A stretch of DNA of 64,000 nt from an uncultured Pseudomonadota bacterium (lineage in GTDB: Bacteria; Pseudomonadota; Gammaproteobacteria; Burkholderiales; SG8-39). The notes beneath the pieces are model-generated. The model searched no databases, was not told the origin of the DNA, and worked only from the letters and a program-made list of their open reading frames with translations. The translations under genes were made by a program, and so were the position numbers. Every line of letters starts with the position of its first letter. Position 1 is the stretch's first letter. This document shows positions 1 to 9,623 of this stretch, piece after piece. The stretch spans positions 62,001 through 126,000 of the forward strand of contig CAIXPL010000037.1 of NCBI GenBank assembly GCA_903921325.1, given 5' to 3'.

Positions 1-483
1 GCGTATTCAGGTGGTGGTGCCAGTGTGGTCGTGAAGGGGTATCACAATCTCGAGCTCGCGCAACCCCTCATCGTGAGCTACGCCAACATCAATGCCGCAT
101 TCGTGCGCATCGTGCGCGATGAATTGCCCGCGCGCTTACTCGGTACGAGCATTGGTGCCCTGGTGCCCGACGAGTTGCCGCAGGCCGACGCGCGCGAGCG
201 TGCGCGGGCTTTTGCGCGACGCTATCAGGAGGTCTATGGCGAAGCGCCCGACATGCTCAATCTGATCGGCAAACTCTCGGTGGATACCGCCGAGTCGATA
301 CTGCGCCACGTGGCCAACCCGGGTGACGCCAAGGCCGTCAAGCAGTACCTGGAGAGCACGCCGATCGAGAGTTTGCACAGCATTCGTTTCTCGCCACAAA
401 ATCATGTCGGGCTGGGCCTCTCCGATGTGATGCTGGTCGAACTGAAGGCCGGGCGCTGGGTTAAAGCAGGGCCGGTCCAATGA
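1..483 (+). CDS. ABC transporter substrate-binding protein, branched-chain amino acid type (C-terminal part)
   Basis: The reading frame is open from the first base, so the gene begins upstream of the window and only about the last 160 residues are seen. The text fits the C-terminal lobe of Peripla_BP_6 (LivJ-like) periplasmic receptors: a segment with FARRYQEVYGEAPDML, then SPQNHVGLGLSDVMLVEL and a final GRWVKAG strand, which is the usual ending of this family. These proteins capture amino acids or aromatic and organic acids in the periplasm for an ABC importer. The stop overlaps the start of the P450 gene (ATGA), so the two are translationally coupled. The ligand may therefore be the P450 substrate or a precursor, but this is inference. 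Confidence 0.8.
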   Translation, partial: AYSGGGASVVVKGYHNLELAQPLIVSYANINAAFVRIVRDELPARLLGTSIGALVPDELPQADARERARAFARRYQEVYGEAPDMLNLIGKLSVDTAESILRHVANPGDAKAVKQYLESTPIESLHSIRFSPQNHVGLGLSDVMLVELKAGRWVKAGPVQ

Positions 484-1727
484 GCGCGCCCGATCAGGCC
501 CTGCTCGCCGATCTGGCCGAGCGCTACGATCCGTTTCGTGACCCCTTGCTTGCGGACCCCTATCCGTTTTTTGCCGAAGCTCAGCGGGCAACGCCGGCGT
601 TTTTCAGTCCGCAGTTGAATTACTGGGTCATAACGCGCTATGCCGATGTGCGTGAGGCCTTGAAGAACACCCAGGATTTTTCTGCCGCGAATACGCTTGA
701 GACGCTCAAGCCGCTGTGCCCGCATGCACGCGCGGTGCTGATCGAGGGCAAGGTGCAGCCGCCTGCGGCGCTCACCAATAATGACCCGCCTTCGCATACC
801 CGGGTGCGGCGCGTGGCCAATGGTGCGTTCACACCGCGCCGGGTGGCCGTGATGGAAGATTTCATTCGCACGACGACGCGTACGTTTCTTGATGAACGAT
901 TCCGTGATGGATCAGCCGACCTCATTGCCGATCTGGCCTGGGAATTGCCGGCGCAAGTGATCTTCCGCGTCATTGGTCTGTCCAATGACGAGGTGCGGCG
1001 AATCAAGGCGGCAGCGCAAAACCGCTTGCTGTTCAACTGGGGCTTGCCGAGCGATGCGGAGCAGGTGGCCCTTGCCGAAGACACCGTTGACCTGTGGCAT
1101 TTCATCCAGGGCTTTGTCGCCGACCGGGCGCGCTCACCGCGCGATGATTTCACCAGCGATCTGCTGGCTGCCCGCGATGAGGGTTCACCGGGATTGAGCG
1201 AGCCCGAGGTCTGTTCGGTGTTGCTTGCCTTGCTGGTCGCTGGACATGAAACGACCACGTCACTGATCGGTAATGCGGTACGCTGGCTGCTCGCTGACCC
1301 ACGCGACTGGGCCGCGATCGCCGCCGATCATGCGCTGCTGCCTGATGCAATCGAGGAAGTGCTGCGCCTGGAGCCCTCGATTCATACCTGGCGCCGTCGC
1401 ACCCGTCATGCGGTGACTTTCGCCGGGCAGGAGCTGCCGGCCGGGGCCAACCTGCTCTTGCTGATCGGGGCTGCCAATCGCGACCCGAGCGTATTTGCAG
1501 AGCCCGATCGATTTGATATCCGGCGCAGTAATGCGCGCGAGCACATGGCGTTCGGCTACGGTTCACACATCTGCCTGGGCGCACCGCTTGCGCGCCTGGA
1601 AGCCCGGGTCGTACTCGAAGAATTGAGCCATCGCTATCCGCGCTTGCGTCTGGCGGGCGATCAGCCGATGCGGGTTTTGCCGACCGTGTCCTTTCGCGGA
1701 CCGCTGGAGCTGCAAGTGACCTGGTGA
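480..1727 (+). CDS. Cytochrome P450
   Basis: A 415-residue soluble bacterial (class I) P450 of normal length. The I-helix oxygen-activation motif AGHETTTS lies near residue 254, the K-helix ExxR pair is at Glu293/Arg296, and the heme-binding loop FGYGSHICLG places the thiolate ligand at Cys365. It should insert one oxygen atom into a small hydrophobic substrate, using electrons from a ferredoxin and reductase that are not in the window. It overlaps the preceding substrate-binding protein gene by four bases. The next gene is on the other strand, so this closes the transcript. The substrate cannot be told from sequence. Confidence 0.95.
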   Translation: MSAPDQALLADLAERYDPFRDPLLADPYPFFAEAQRATPAFFSPQLNYWVITRYADVREALKNTQDFSAANTLETLKPLCPHARAVLIEGKVQPPAALTNNDPPSHTRVRRVANGAFTPRRVAVMEDFIRTTTRTFLDERFRDGSADLIADLAWELPAQVIFRVIGLSNDEVRRIKAAAQNRLLFNWGLPSDAEQVALAEDTVDLWHFIQGFVADRARSPRDDFTSDLLAARDEGSPGLSEPEVCSVLLALLVAGHETTTSLIGNAVRWLLADPRDWAAIAADHALLPDAIEEVLRLEPSIHTWRRRTRHAVTFAGQELPAGANLLLLIGAANRDPSVFAEPDRFDIRRSNAREHMAFGYGSHICLGAPLARLEARVVLEELSHRYPRLRLAGDQPMRVLPTVSFRGPLELQVTW

Positions 1728-1856
1728 GCCGGTTTATCCAACGGCAATCGGCGGGAAGCCCGGAATCCCCCGACTTGCTCGGGTGACCGGAACGCCGTAC
1801 CGACTGGCCAACGCTCGGCAGCGCGATTGTGTACCGGCCAGCGGGTTCGCCGTCGG

Positions 1857-2663
1857 CTAGCGACCCGCAAATCGTGGTTTACGTTTCTCATTGAACGCGC
1901 GCACCCCTTCCAGCCGATCCTGGGTGCCGACCATGCGTTGGTAGGCTTCAATCTCGAACATCATCCCTGAGCGCAGATCCATCTGCAGGCCGTAGTGGAT
2001 GGACTGCTTGGCCTGGCGGACCGATATCGGTGCGTTATCAGCAATGCGCTGTGCGATCGCCAGCGTGTCGCTGAGCAACTGCCCCGGCTCACTCAGATGA
2101 TTGACGATGCCCCAGGCGTGCGCGTCCTCGGCACTGAACGGGCGGGCTGACAGAATGAGTTCCTTGGCGCGTCGTTCACCGACGATGCGCGGTAGCGTCT
2201 GGGTGCCGCCACCGCCCGGCATGATGCCCAATGACGTTTCGGTCAGGGCGAACCGCGCGGTGCGCACGGCATAGGCAAAGTCGCACTGCAAGACGAGCTC
2301 AAGACCGCCGCCGTAGGCCGCGCCATTGATCGCGGCGATCACCGGTAGCGGGCAATTGAGCACGTAGCGAAACGCCGACTCGAACAGTTCATGTTGCAAC
2401 ACCCACTGCTCGTCATTGAGCGTGTTGCGCTCTTTCAGATCGCCGCCGGCACAGAATGCCTTGTCACCGGCGCCGGTGATCACCACGCAGCGGTACTGCC
2501 GGAAGTCATTTTCCAGTGGCTGGAATACCGCTTTCAGATCGTGCCCGCACTGGGTATTGATGGCATTGGCCACTTGCGGCCGGTTGAGTGTCACCTGCAA
2601 CACGCCAGGGACTGGCTCGGTGACCGCGAGGGTTTCATAGGTCTGGTTCATTGCTGTGCTCAT
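1857..2663 (-). CDS. Enoyl-CoA hydratase/isomerase family protein
   Basis: Crotonase fold of about 268 residues. The oxyanion-hole motifs are visible (KAFCAGGDLKERN and NGAAYGGGLELVLQCDFA), and both catalytic-type glutamates are present, one in GGGLELV and one in FALTETSLGIMPGGGGTQ. It would hydrate trans-2-enoyl-CoA in beta-oxidation or a related acyl-CoA pathway. The frame runs up to 2717, but family alignment begins around TYETLAVTE, so I chose the ATG of MSTAMNQ; the internal ATG at 2651 is an alternative. No acyl-CoA partner gene is adjacent. A second, more canonical paralogue lies at 31120. Confidence 0.88.
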   Translation of the reverse strand: MSTAMNQTYETLAVTEPVPGVLQVTLNRPQVANAINTQCGHDLKAVFQPLENDFRQYRCVVITGAGDKAFCAGGDLKERNTLNDEQWVLQHELFESAFRYVLNCPLPVIAAINGAAYGGGLELVLQCDFAYAVRTARFALTETSLGIMPGGGGTQTLPRIVGERRAKELILSARPFSAEDAHAWGIVNHLSEPGQLLSDTLAIAQRIADNAPISVRQAKQSIHYGLQMDLRSGMMFEIEAYQRMVGTQDRLEGVRAFNEKRKPRFAGR

Positions 2664-2851
2664 CGATGGGCAAAAAAGAACGCAAGGCATCCCGGGGGCA
2701 GAAAGTGCAAGGCGCATAGTATGCTGCCGAGCCGCTTCGCTCGCATCATGCGCAGTCGATCAAAGCGGACTATCCGACCGTAACCAATGGCAATCAAAAT
2801 GATGACGGGCAGGGTTTTGATCCATCGAGTGCCGATCGAGGCTGGGTCTGG

Positions 2852-3478
2852 ATGCGCCGCCGTGAACAGAACATGATGATGCCCCGATGGGTGCTGGTCG
2901 CGCTGACCGCGTTGATGCTTGCAATACACAGTCTGGCCGCGCCGGCTGAGACCGAGACTTATACGCTCGATAGCCATCGCGCCACGCCCGGCTTCGCAAT
3001 ACGCCTTCTTGGCATCTGGACGGTCAAGGGTCGATTCCAGCAATTGACCGGTAGCGTCAGTATTGATCGAGAGGCGCATGGCCTCGAGGTTGACCTGCTG
3101 ATCGACACTGCCTCAATCACCACGGTCAATGATGCCGAAGAAGGCACGCTCTCGCGGGCCCGTGATGAAACCTTGCGCTCGGCGGATTTCTTCAATGTGA
3201 AGCGCTATCCGCGGATGCACTTCCACTCAACGTCGGTGCGTTTTGAGGGTGAGCGGCCGGTCGAGGTCATTGGCGAGCTGACCCTGATCGGTGTGACCCG
3301 CCCGGTGAATCTCCTGCTCTCGCGGTGGGACTGCACGCCGCTCATGGCAGAGGGCAATACACCCTGTATGGGCGAGGCAACCACGACGGTTCGTCGTTCG
3401 GACTTTGGCATGACCTTCGGACGGCCAGCCATCGGAAATGAGGTGCACCTGACGATCGGCTTCGCTGTGCCGCGCTAA
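2852..3478 (+). CDS. YceI family periplasmic protein
   Basis: N-terminal signal peptide with hydrophobic core LVALTALMLAIHSLAA and cleavage near APA-ET, then a YceI lipocalin-like beta barrel. Diagnostic stretches are YTLDSHRA, FSIDREA-like strands, the conserved RSADFFNVKRYPRMHF and the ending FGMTFGRPAIGNEV. YceI proteins bind polyisoprenoid-type lipids in the periplasm; many sit next to cytochrome b561 genes, but that is not the case here. Starts at 2852, 2873, 2876 and 2879 are all possible; the MMMPRW start gives a more usual signal peptide. Two cysteines in the C-terminal half (WDCTP, TPCMG) could form a disulfide. Confidence 0.88.
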   Translation: MRRREQNMMMPRWVLVALTALMLAIHSLAAPAETETYTLDSHRATPGFAIRLLGIWTVKGRFQQLTGSVSIDREAHGLEVDLLIDTASITTVNDAEEGTLSRARDETLRSADFFNVKRYPRMHFHSTSVRFEGERPVEVIGELTLIGVTRPVNLLLSRWDCTPLMAEGNTPCMGEATTTVRRSDFGMTFGRPAIGNEVHLTIGFAVPR

Positions 3479-3480
3479 AG

Positions 3481-5628
3481 TCAGGCGGGTGCCAGCCAGC
3501 CAATCAACCTTGATTCAATGGCCCACCGCAGCCGATCAAACCAGTCCGGGTTCTGCACAACTTCGGCGCGGTAGAACGAGGGGCACAGCACGGCAGCGTG
3601 GGCTACTTCACCGCACAGCCCGCAGCCCACGCAGGCCTGATTGACCTGCACGATCGGATCGACTTTCAGCGGATCGCCTGAATCCGCCAAGCCAAGCGAT
3701 GGGCAACCCGAGAGTCGGATGCACGAGTGATCGCCCGAGCAGACATCACCATCGACGCCAAAGCGGGTGCGGACCACCCGGTGGCCGTCGCGCAGCAACC
3801 GCGAGAACAGTGGCCGGATGCGCCGTTGCCGTTCCAGCTGGCATTCGCCTTCGGCGATGATGACTTTAAGCCCGCCCTGCGCGGTGGTGAACGCCTCGCG
3901 CAGGGTGTCGACCATTTGACTGACCCGATAGGTGTGCACCGTGCGCAGCCATTGAATCCCGGCGCCGCGAATGGTCTGTTCGATTCGTGTGTCGGCGTGC
4001 ACTGAGCTGGCAGCCTGCGCACTGGTGCGAGCCGCCTCACCGGGCGAGGACAGCACATCCTGCGTTCCGGTGGCCGAGGTGTAGCCGTTTTTCATGATGA
4101 CCAGGATCGAGTCGTCCTGGTTGAGCAGGGCCGAAGACACGCCGGACAAAAAGCCGTTATGCCAGAATCCGCCGTCACCCATGATCGACAAGGTGCGCCG
4201 GGCCATCGCAGGCCCAACCGCCGCCGCACTGGCGAGGCCCATGCCATAGCCCAATATCGAGTTACCGACTGAGAACGGTTCGAAGGTGGCAAGCGCGTGG
4301 CATCCAATATCTCCGGCGATATGCGGTGTACCTACTTCGCGTTCTACCAGCTTGATGGCTGCGAACACCGGCCGTTCGGGGCAACCCACGCAAAAGGTGG
4401 GCGGCCGCGGCGGCATGGCCGTACCAAGCAACTCGTTTGCTCGTTCACGCAGCCGGTCAACGCTCGCAACCCATTGGGTCGCAGCGGACATATCCAGATC
4501 AACCGCATGGCGGGCGAGAAACTGGTGCAGACCGCGCAGGATCACTTCACTGGTGTATTCCCCGGCCAGTGGCAGCATGTCTTTGCCATGCAGCGTGGTG
4601 CGTGCCCCGGCACGACCCAGCATCAAGGCGATTTCCTGCTCGATGAATTCTGGTTGTCCTTCCTCGATCACCAGAACGGCTGAGCGACCGACGCAAAACT
4701 CGACCAGTTGCTCTGGCACCAGCGGATAGACCACATTCAGAATCAGCATCGGCACGGTCGTGTTGCCAAAATCATCAGCCAGGCCGATCTGCTGCAGTGC
4801 GCGTATCAGGCTTGCGTGCAAACCGCCCTGCACAATGAGACCGATATCATCGCGTCCCCCCGCCTGCACTTCATTCAGACCGCGCTCCAGAATATGCTTG
4901 CGCGCGGCCGGCATGCGCACATCGGACTTCAGCTTTTCCTGACGGAACGTGGCTGGCGGGTGCGCCAGTCGGTCATAGAGAAATGATGCCGCCTCGGCCA
5001 TTGGCAGGCGGGCGGATATCGCGGGCGCGCGGTTGTCATTGGCGATGAAGCTGCCCTGCATATGGCAGGCGCGAATGCGCAGTTCCATCATCGCCGGTGA
5101 ATTGCAAGCCTCGGACAGTTCAAACGCCTCCTCGACCATGCGCACGATCACGGGCAACGAGGGCCGCGGATCGAGCAGGCACATGGATGACTTCACTGCA
5201 AAGGCATGCGAGCGCTCCTGGATGACGCTCGCCCCTTCGCCATAGTCCTCACCGAGCACGATCAGCGCGCCGCCCTTGACGCCCGCGGAGGCAAGATTGG
5301 ACAGGGCATCAGAGGCGACATTGGTGCCGACAATCGACTTCCAGGTCACCGCCCCGCGCATCGCATAATTGATCGAGGCACCGAGCATCGCTGCGGCCGA
5401 GGCTTCGTTGGTACAGGCCTCGACATGCACCCCCAGCTCATCGAGATAGTCCCTGGCCTGCACCATGACATCGAGCAGGTGTGAAACCGGGGCACCTTGA
5501 TAGCCACCGACATAGGACACACCGGATTGCAGCAGGGCCTTGGTCACGGCCAGAATGCCTTCGCCCTGAAAGGTCTCACCAGCGCCTAATTGCAGGGCAC
5601 GAATTTCTTCCGTAAACAGGCGTTCCAT
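3481..5628 (-). CDS. iorA: Indolepyruvate ferredoxin oxidoreductase, alpha-type subunit (copy 1)
   Basis: A 715-residue thiamine-diphosphate and iron-sulfur subunit that would oxidatively decarboxylate aryl- or 2-oxo acids to acyl-CoA. Order of parts: N-terminal pyrimidine-binding domain (GYQGAPVSHLLDV), a transketolase C-like domain, FCVGCPERPVF, the ThDP site GDGGFWHNG followed by MKNGYTSATG, and a C-terminal cysteine-rich part with CSGDHSCIRLSGCPSL and CVGCGLCGEV, suited to Fe-S clusters. It is longer than archaeal IorA. It is the last gene of the minus-strand run, after a beta-type subunit and a second alpha copy to which it aligns along its whole length. No clear Shine-Dalgarno precedes the ATG. 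The 2-oxoacid is not known. Confidence 0.88.
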   Translation of the reverse strand: MERLFTEEIRALQLGAGETFQGEGILAVTKALLQSGVSYVGGYQGAPVSHLLDVMVQARDYLDELGVHVEACTNEASAAAMLGASINYAMRGAVTWKSIVGTNVASDALSNLASAGVKGGALIVLGEDYGEGASVIQERSHAFAVKSSMCLLDPRPSLPVIVRMVEEAFELSEACNSPAMMELRIRACHMQGSFIANDNRAPAISARLPMAEAASFLYDRLAHPPATFRQEKLKSDVRMPAARKHILERGLNEVQAGGRDDIGLIVQGGLHASLIRALQQIGLADDFGNTTVPMLILNVVYPLVPEQLVEFCVGRSAVLVIEEGQPEFIEQEIALMLGRAGARTTLHGKDMLPLAGEYTSEVILRGLHQFLARHAVDLDMSAATQWVASVDRLRERANELLGTAMPPRPPTFCVGCPERPVFAAIKLVEREVGTPHIAGDIGCHALATFEPFSVGNSILGYGMGLASAAAVGPAMARRTLSIMGDGGFWHNGFLSGVSSALLNQDDSILVIMKNGYTSATGTQDVLSSPGEAARTSAQAASSVHADTRIEQTIRGAGIQWLRTVHTYRVSQMVDTLREAFTTAQGGLKVIIAEGECQLERQRRIRPLFSRLLRDGHRVVRTRFGVDGDVCSGDHSCIRLSGCPSLGLADSGDPLKVDPIVQVNQACVGCGLCGEVAHAAVLCPSFYRAEVVQNPDWFDRLRWAIESRLIGWLAPA

Positions 5629-5643
5629 GGTGTGCGTGAGTCG

Positions 5644-5703
5644 CAGTCAGTGGATGAGTCAATGAATGGATGAGTGGATGACTGAATCAGTCAATCAGTG
5701 AGT
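5644..5703. repeat. Short degenerate tetranucleotide-like repeat tract
   Basis: About 60 bases built from repeated GTCA, ATGA and GTGA words (for example GGATGAGTGGATGA) lie between the beta and alpha-1 oxidoreductase genes. It is noncoding, does not fold into a clear terminator and has no matching copy elsewhere in the window. Confidence 0.5.
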
Positions 5704-5755
5704 GCGTCGATCAAGCGGGCAGAATCAATAGATCAATGTCGAGCGCACTCGCCGT

Positions 5756-7354
5756 TCAGCTGCGCGGGGCGCTGCCAGCTCCCGCCGCAGGGGCCCCGGG
5801 GCGGGCTATGGTGGGTTTGCGCATGAACTGCAGCGGCTTCGCCCTTGGCGGCAGCGGCGTCACACCCACCGACGACAGGCTGCCTTCAAGCTTGCGCCCT
5901 TCCGGATCGGCCAGCGCGGCTTCGCGTGCATTGCGGATGGCTTCACGCCGCTCCGACTCGCTCATCGGCAAGGTCGGTGCGACGAGCGTATCCATGATGC
6001 GCAGAAAATTACCTCGACCGCGGGCATAGGTGTCGCCATAGCCTTTGATCAAGCGCCCCAGCAAGGCAATTTCAAGTGCAAGGCCGAGCCCAAGCGGGGC
6101 GGCAGCATGGATCGCCTCAAGCCAGCGCTCGATGGTTTGCTGCTCGATGCCATAGCGCAGGCTCGATCGACGCAGCGGGCGCAGGGTGGCCAGGAACCGC
6201 ATCAACAAAAAGCCGACGATGCCGGTGGTGCGGATATACATACCTTTTTGCAGGCGCAAGCCGCGTTGCTTGGCCCATGACTCGAGCGCATGACCGAGGC
6301 GCGCGGGCAGGATCGCCGCAATCTCCTCCACGCCCGGCTTCAGGTATTCGACGATGTGGACGGGTTCATTGGCTTTTGCCTGCACCTCGGCGCGCACCCG
6401 CTCCACCCGGCTGCGCCGCGTCTTCAGGTCGGCCACGCGAATGACATCCTCGTAACACATCCACAGCGCCAGAAAGCGCGCAGTCTCCAGCGTGAGGCGA
6501 TAGCCGCCGGCCCCGCCGCCTTGCTCACGGTCGAGTTTGGCGACGGCCTCAACCCGATCCAGGTAGAGGGCGGCGTAGCGCGCGTTCTGGAAATCGAGTG
6601 TTCGCGCGGCGCCTTCTTCGGCAATGCGCTGCACCTCGCCGGGGAGTGTTGCACGCACGCGCTCGTGCGGGTGCGCAGCCCAGCGTTTGATCGCCTCGGG
6701 TGAGGGTTGCTGTGCCTCACCGGTGGCGTGACGCCAACCGAGTTCAAAGCCGCGCAAGCTCGCCTCGACGCCCTTGCCAGATGCACGAATCACCTCTTCA
6801 CACACCGCACGTGCCAGCGGCAGCACGCCTGAACCGGCCATGGCACCAAACAGCACCGCGCTGATCACCGTGCCTGACTGCTGTGCCAGTGCGGCCATGT
6901 CAAACAGCAGTGCCTTGCGCGCGAGAGCATCGGCGGCGCGCATGATGCGCTCGCCATCGATGCGCCCGTCGCCCATTTGCATTTTCTCAAGCGTGGTGTA
7001 GATGCGGTGCGTCGAGGCCACCAGCGTGGTGCGCTCGGGGCTGACAAAACCGTTTTGCATCGCACGCCCGGCCTCGATGAGTTCGGAGGCCACCATCAGA
7101 TCGACATTGCCCGGTGAGGGGGTGAGTGCGAGCACGGGTTGCTTATCGCCGAGTTCGCTCCGATTGACCGGATAGATCTCGAGGTAATAGGTGGTGGCGC
7201 CGGTGCGCTGTGCGACCCCGGGGATCGACGTGCTCTGCACCGGAAAATGCAGCCGGGTCGCGGCCGCGACCAGCCAATCGGCCAGAACCCCGCCGCCTTC
7301 GCCTCCCAGGGCAGCGATCAATACGGTGAGTGGGCGCTCGGGTAGAGGGCTCAT
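5756..7354 (-). CDS. iorB: Indolepyruvate oxidoreductase, beta-type subunit
   Basis: About 532 residues. The first 200 are a pyruvate:ferredoxin-oxidoreductase gamma-type domain: ALGGEGGGVLADWL, then STSIPGVAQRTGATTYY, the usual glycine-rich and PG.AQRxG signatures. The remaining 300 or so residues are the extra C-terminal domain found on long proteobacterial IorB proteins (DUF6537-like). It pairs with an alpha subunit to transfer the acyl group and electrons. I preferred the ATG before SPLPERP (upstream frame to 7402) because GGAG lies nine bases before it and it leaves a 28-base gap from alpha copy 2. It sits between two alpha genes, so which alpha it pairs with is open. Confidence 0.87.
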   Translation of the reverse strand: MSPLPERPLTVLIAALGGEGGGVLADWLVAAATRLHFPVQSTSIPGVAQRTGATTYYLEIYPVNRSELGDKQPVLALTPSPGNVDLMVASELIEAGRAMQNGFVSPERTTLVASTHRIYTTLEKMQMGDGRIDGERIMRAADALARKALLFDMAALAQQSGTVISAVLFGAMAGSGVLPLARAVCEEVIRASGKGVEASLRGFELGWRHATGEAQQPSPEAIKRWAAHPHERVRATLPGEVQRIAEEGAARTLDFQNARYAALYLDRVEAVAKLDREQGGGAGGYRLTLETARFLALWMCYEDVIRVADLKTRRSRVERVRAEVQAKANEPVHIVEYLKPGVEEIAAILPARLGHALESWAKQRGLRLQKGMYIRTTGIVGFLLMRFLATLRPLRRSSLRYGIEQQTIERWLEAIHAAAPLGLGLALEIALLGRLIKGYGDTYARGRGNFLRIMDTLVAPTLPMSESERREAIRNAREAALADPEGRKLEGSLSSVGVTPLPPRAKPLQFMRKPTIARPGAPAAGAGSAPRS

Positions 7355-7382
7355 GCAGAAGGTCTCCGGGACAGATTGGCGC

Positions 7383-9509
7383 TCACGCGCGTTGCAACAC
7401 ACTGATGACGGCGCGGTTGAGCAACCACTGCAAGCGGTCCCACCAACCAGGGTTTTGCACTACTTCGGCCCGATAAAACGACGGGCACAGCACGGCGGCA
7501 TGGGCTACTTCGCCACACAGACTGCAACCGACACAGCCGTTGTTGACATGCGCGACGGGGTCGACCTTCAGAGGGTCGGAAGATTCGCGAATGGTGAGTG
7601 ACGGACATCCTGACAGACGGATACAGGAGTGATCACCCGAGCAGGTATCCTCATCAACGCCAAAGCGTGTGCGGATGACCCGTTGTCCGCGTGCAAGCAA
7701 GGCATTCACCAGCGGGCGCAGCCGCCGCTGCTTTTCCAGCTGGCATTCGCTCTCGGCAATGATGACCTTGAGACCGGCATAGGTTGAACTCATCGCCTCG
7801 GCCAGCGTCTCCTTCATCTGCGAGACCTTGTACGTGGTAACGGTCTTCACCCACTTCACCCCGACGCCCTCGAGCGCCTTGCGCAGCGACATGCCGGTCA
7901 TCTTGTTGTCGGGCTGATGCGGCGATGAGGGGATGTGCTGGGTGCCGGTGGCCGAGGTGTAGCCGTTGTTCATGATGACCAGGATGCCATCGTCCCGGTT
8001 GAACATCGAATTGGCAATGCCTGAGGTGAGGCCGTTGTGCCAGAACCCGCCATCGCCCATCACGGTCACGGTACGCCGGCCAAACAGCGGATCAATTGCC
8101 GCATTGGAGGCCAGCCCCAGGCCATAGCCGAGCACGGTGTTGCCGATATTGAACGGCGGCAGCGTGGAGAACAGATGGCAGCCGATATCGGCCGAAATAT
8201 GAAACGCGCCGCTGTCACGTTCGATCAATTTCATGGCCGAAAAGACCGGTCGCTCAGGACAGCCGACACAAAAGCCCGGCGGCCGGGTGGGTACCGGACC
8301 GCCGAGCAATTCGCTGGCGCGGGCCTTGGGGGCCGTGAGTCGACTGTAGCGGCTCTGGATGTCATCCAGATTGAGCCCGGTGGGCGCCGCAGCCTGTACA
8401 AAGCGCAGCATGCCGGCAAGCACCGTTTCGCCCGTGTATTCACCGGCCATCGGCAGAACATCCTTGCCATGCACGATGGATCCATTGATATCGGCGCGGC
8501 GCAGGGCAGCCAGAATCGCCTCTTCGATGAAGGCCGGTTGTCCTTCCTCAATCACCAGCACATGCGTGCGACCGGCACAGAATGTGGTGATTTCCTCGGG
8601 GATTAATGGATAAGTGACATTCATGCAGTAGATCGGGATGCGCGAGTGCCCAAAGGCATCGGCCAGACCCAATTGCTGCAATGAGCGGATGGTGGCGTTG
8701 TACATCCCGCCCTGACAGAGAATGCCCAGTTCGGTGATATCACCTGGGAACACTTCATTCAGATGGTGGTCACGGACATAGGCGATCGCATTGGGCCAGC
8801 GCACCTCGACCTTGTGCTTTTCCTGCACATAGCTCGATGGGGGCAGCACGATCCGGCCGTAGTCGAACTCCGGGGCCTGCACCTGGGCATAGGTGGATAC
8901 TGCGGGGCGCTGATTGTCGCGGGTCTGAAAACTGCCGTGCACATGGCAGGCGCGGATGCGCAGTTCAAGCATTACCGGCGTGCTGGAAGCCTCGGACAAT
9001 TGGAATCCGTGCTCTACCATGCTCACAATGGTCGCCAGATTCGGTCGCGGGTCAAGCAACCAGATTTGCGATTTCATCGCAAACGCGTGACTGCGCTCCT
9101 GCATGATCGAGGAACCCTCGCCGTAGTCCTCACCGATCACAATCAGCGCGCCGCCGCGCACGCCCGCCGATGACAGGTTGGCCAACGCGTCGGAAGCGAC
9201 ATTGGTGCCTACGGTTGACTTCCACGCCACTGCGCCGCGAATCGGGTAATTGATCGAGGCGCCCAGCATGGCGGCGGCCGCGGCCTCTGACGCATTGGTC
9301 TCCAGGTGCACGCCAAGCTCATCGAGCAGATCCTTGGCATCACTGAGCACATCGATCAGATGCGAAATCGGGGCGCCCTGATAGCCCCCGACATAGGACA
9401 CGCCCGATTGCAGCAAGGCTTTGGTGACGGCCAGGATGCCTTCGCCGACAAATTCATCACCGGTACCGAGCCGAAGCGACTTGACCTCTTCCGTGAACGA
9501 GCGTTCCAT
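7383..9509 (-). CDS. iorA: Indolepyruvate ferredoxin oxidoreductase, alpha-type subunit (copy 2)
   Basis: A 708-residue paralogue of the alpha subunit downstream, with the same domain order: pyrimidine-binding region with GYQGAPISHLIDV, FCVGCPERPVF, ThDP motif GDGGFWHNG plus MNNGYTSATG, and C-terminal cysteine motifs CSGDHSCIRLSGCPSL and CVGCSLCGEV. The second cluster motif reads CSLC here and CGLC in copy 1; the cysteines are all kept. An AAGG Shine-Dalgarno precedes the ATG. It is the first of three oxidoreductase genes and follows the TRAP permease by 114 bases, so it may share the transporter's transcript. Both copies look intact, which suggests two substrate specificities rather than decay. 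Confidence 0.88.
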   Translation of the reverse strand: MERSFTEEVKSLRLGTGDEFVGEGILAVTKALLQSGVSYVGGYQGAPISHLIDVLSDAKDLLDELGVHLETNASEAAAAAMLGASINYPIRGAVAWKSTVGTNVASDALANLSSAGVRGGALIVIGEDYGEGSSIMQERSHAFAMKSQIWLLDPRPNLATIVSMVEHGFQLSEASSTPVMLELRIRACHVHGSFQTRDNQRPAVSTYAQVQAPEFDYGRIVLPPSSYVQEKHKVEVRWPNAIAYVRDHHLNEVFPGDITELGILCQGGMYNATIRSLQQLGLADAFGHSRIPIYCMNVTYPLIPEEITTFCAGRTHVLVIEEGQPAFIEEAILAALRRADINGSIVHGKDVLPMAGEYTGETVLAGMLRFVQAAAPTGLNLDDIQSRYSRLTAPKARASELLGGPVPTRPPGFCVGCPERPVFSAMKLIERDSGAFHISADIGCHLFSTLPPFNIGNTVLGYGLGLASNAAIDPLFGRRTVTVMGDGGFWHNGLTSGIANSMFNRDDGILVIMNNGYTSATGTQHIPSSPHQPDNKMTGMSLRKALEGVGVKWVKTVTTYKVSQMKETLAEAMSSTYAGLKVIIAESECQLEKQRRLRPLVNALLARGQRVIRTRFGVDEDTCSGDHSCIRLSGCPSLTIRESSDPLKVDPVAHVNNGCVGCSLCGEVAHAAVLCPSFYRAEVVQNPGWWDRLQWLLNRAVISVLQRA

Positions 9510-9623
9510 GTCGAGCCTTCGTCAGTGGTTGCCTCTGAGCGAGGCAAATCGATCAACGGGTGGGCAGACCTGCAGCCCGTGTGCTGCACCGGGCCTGCCC
9601 GGCGCGTAAATCGGCCGTGGTGT

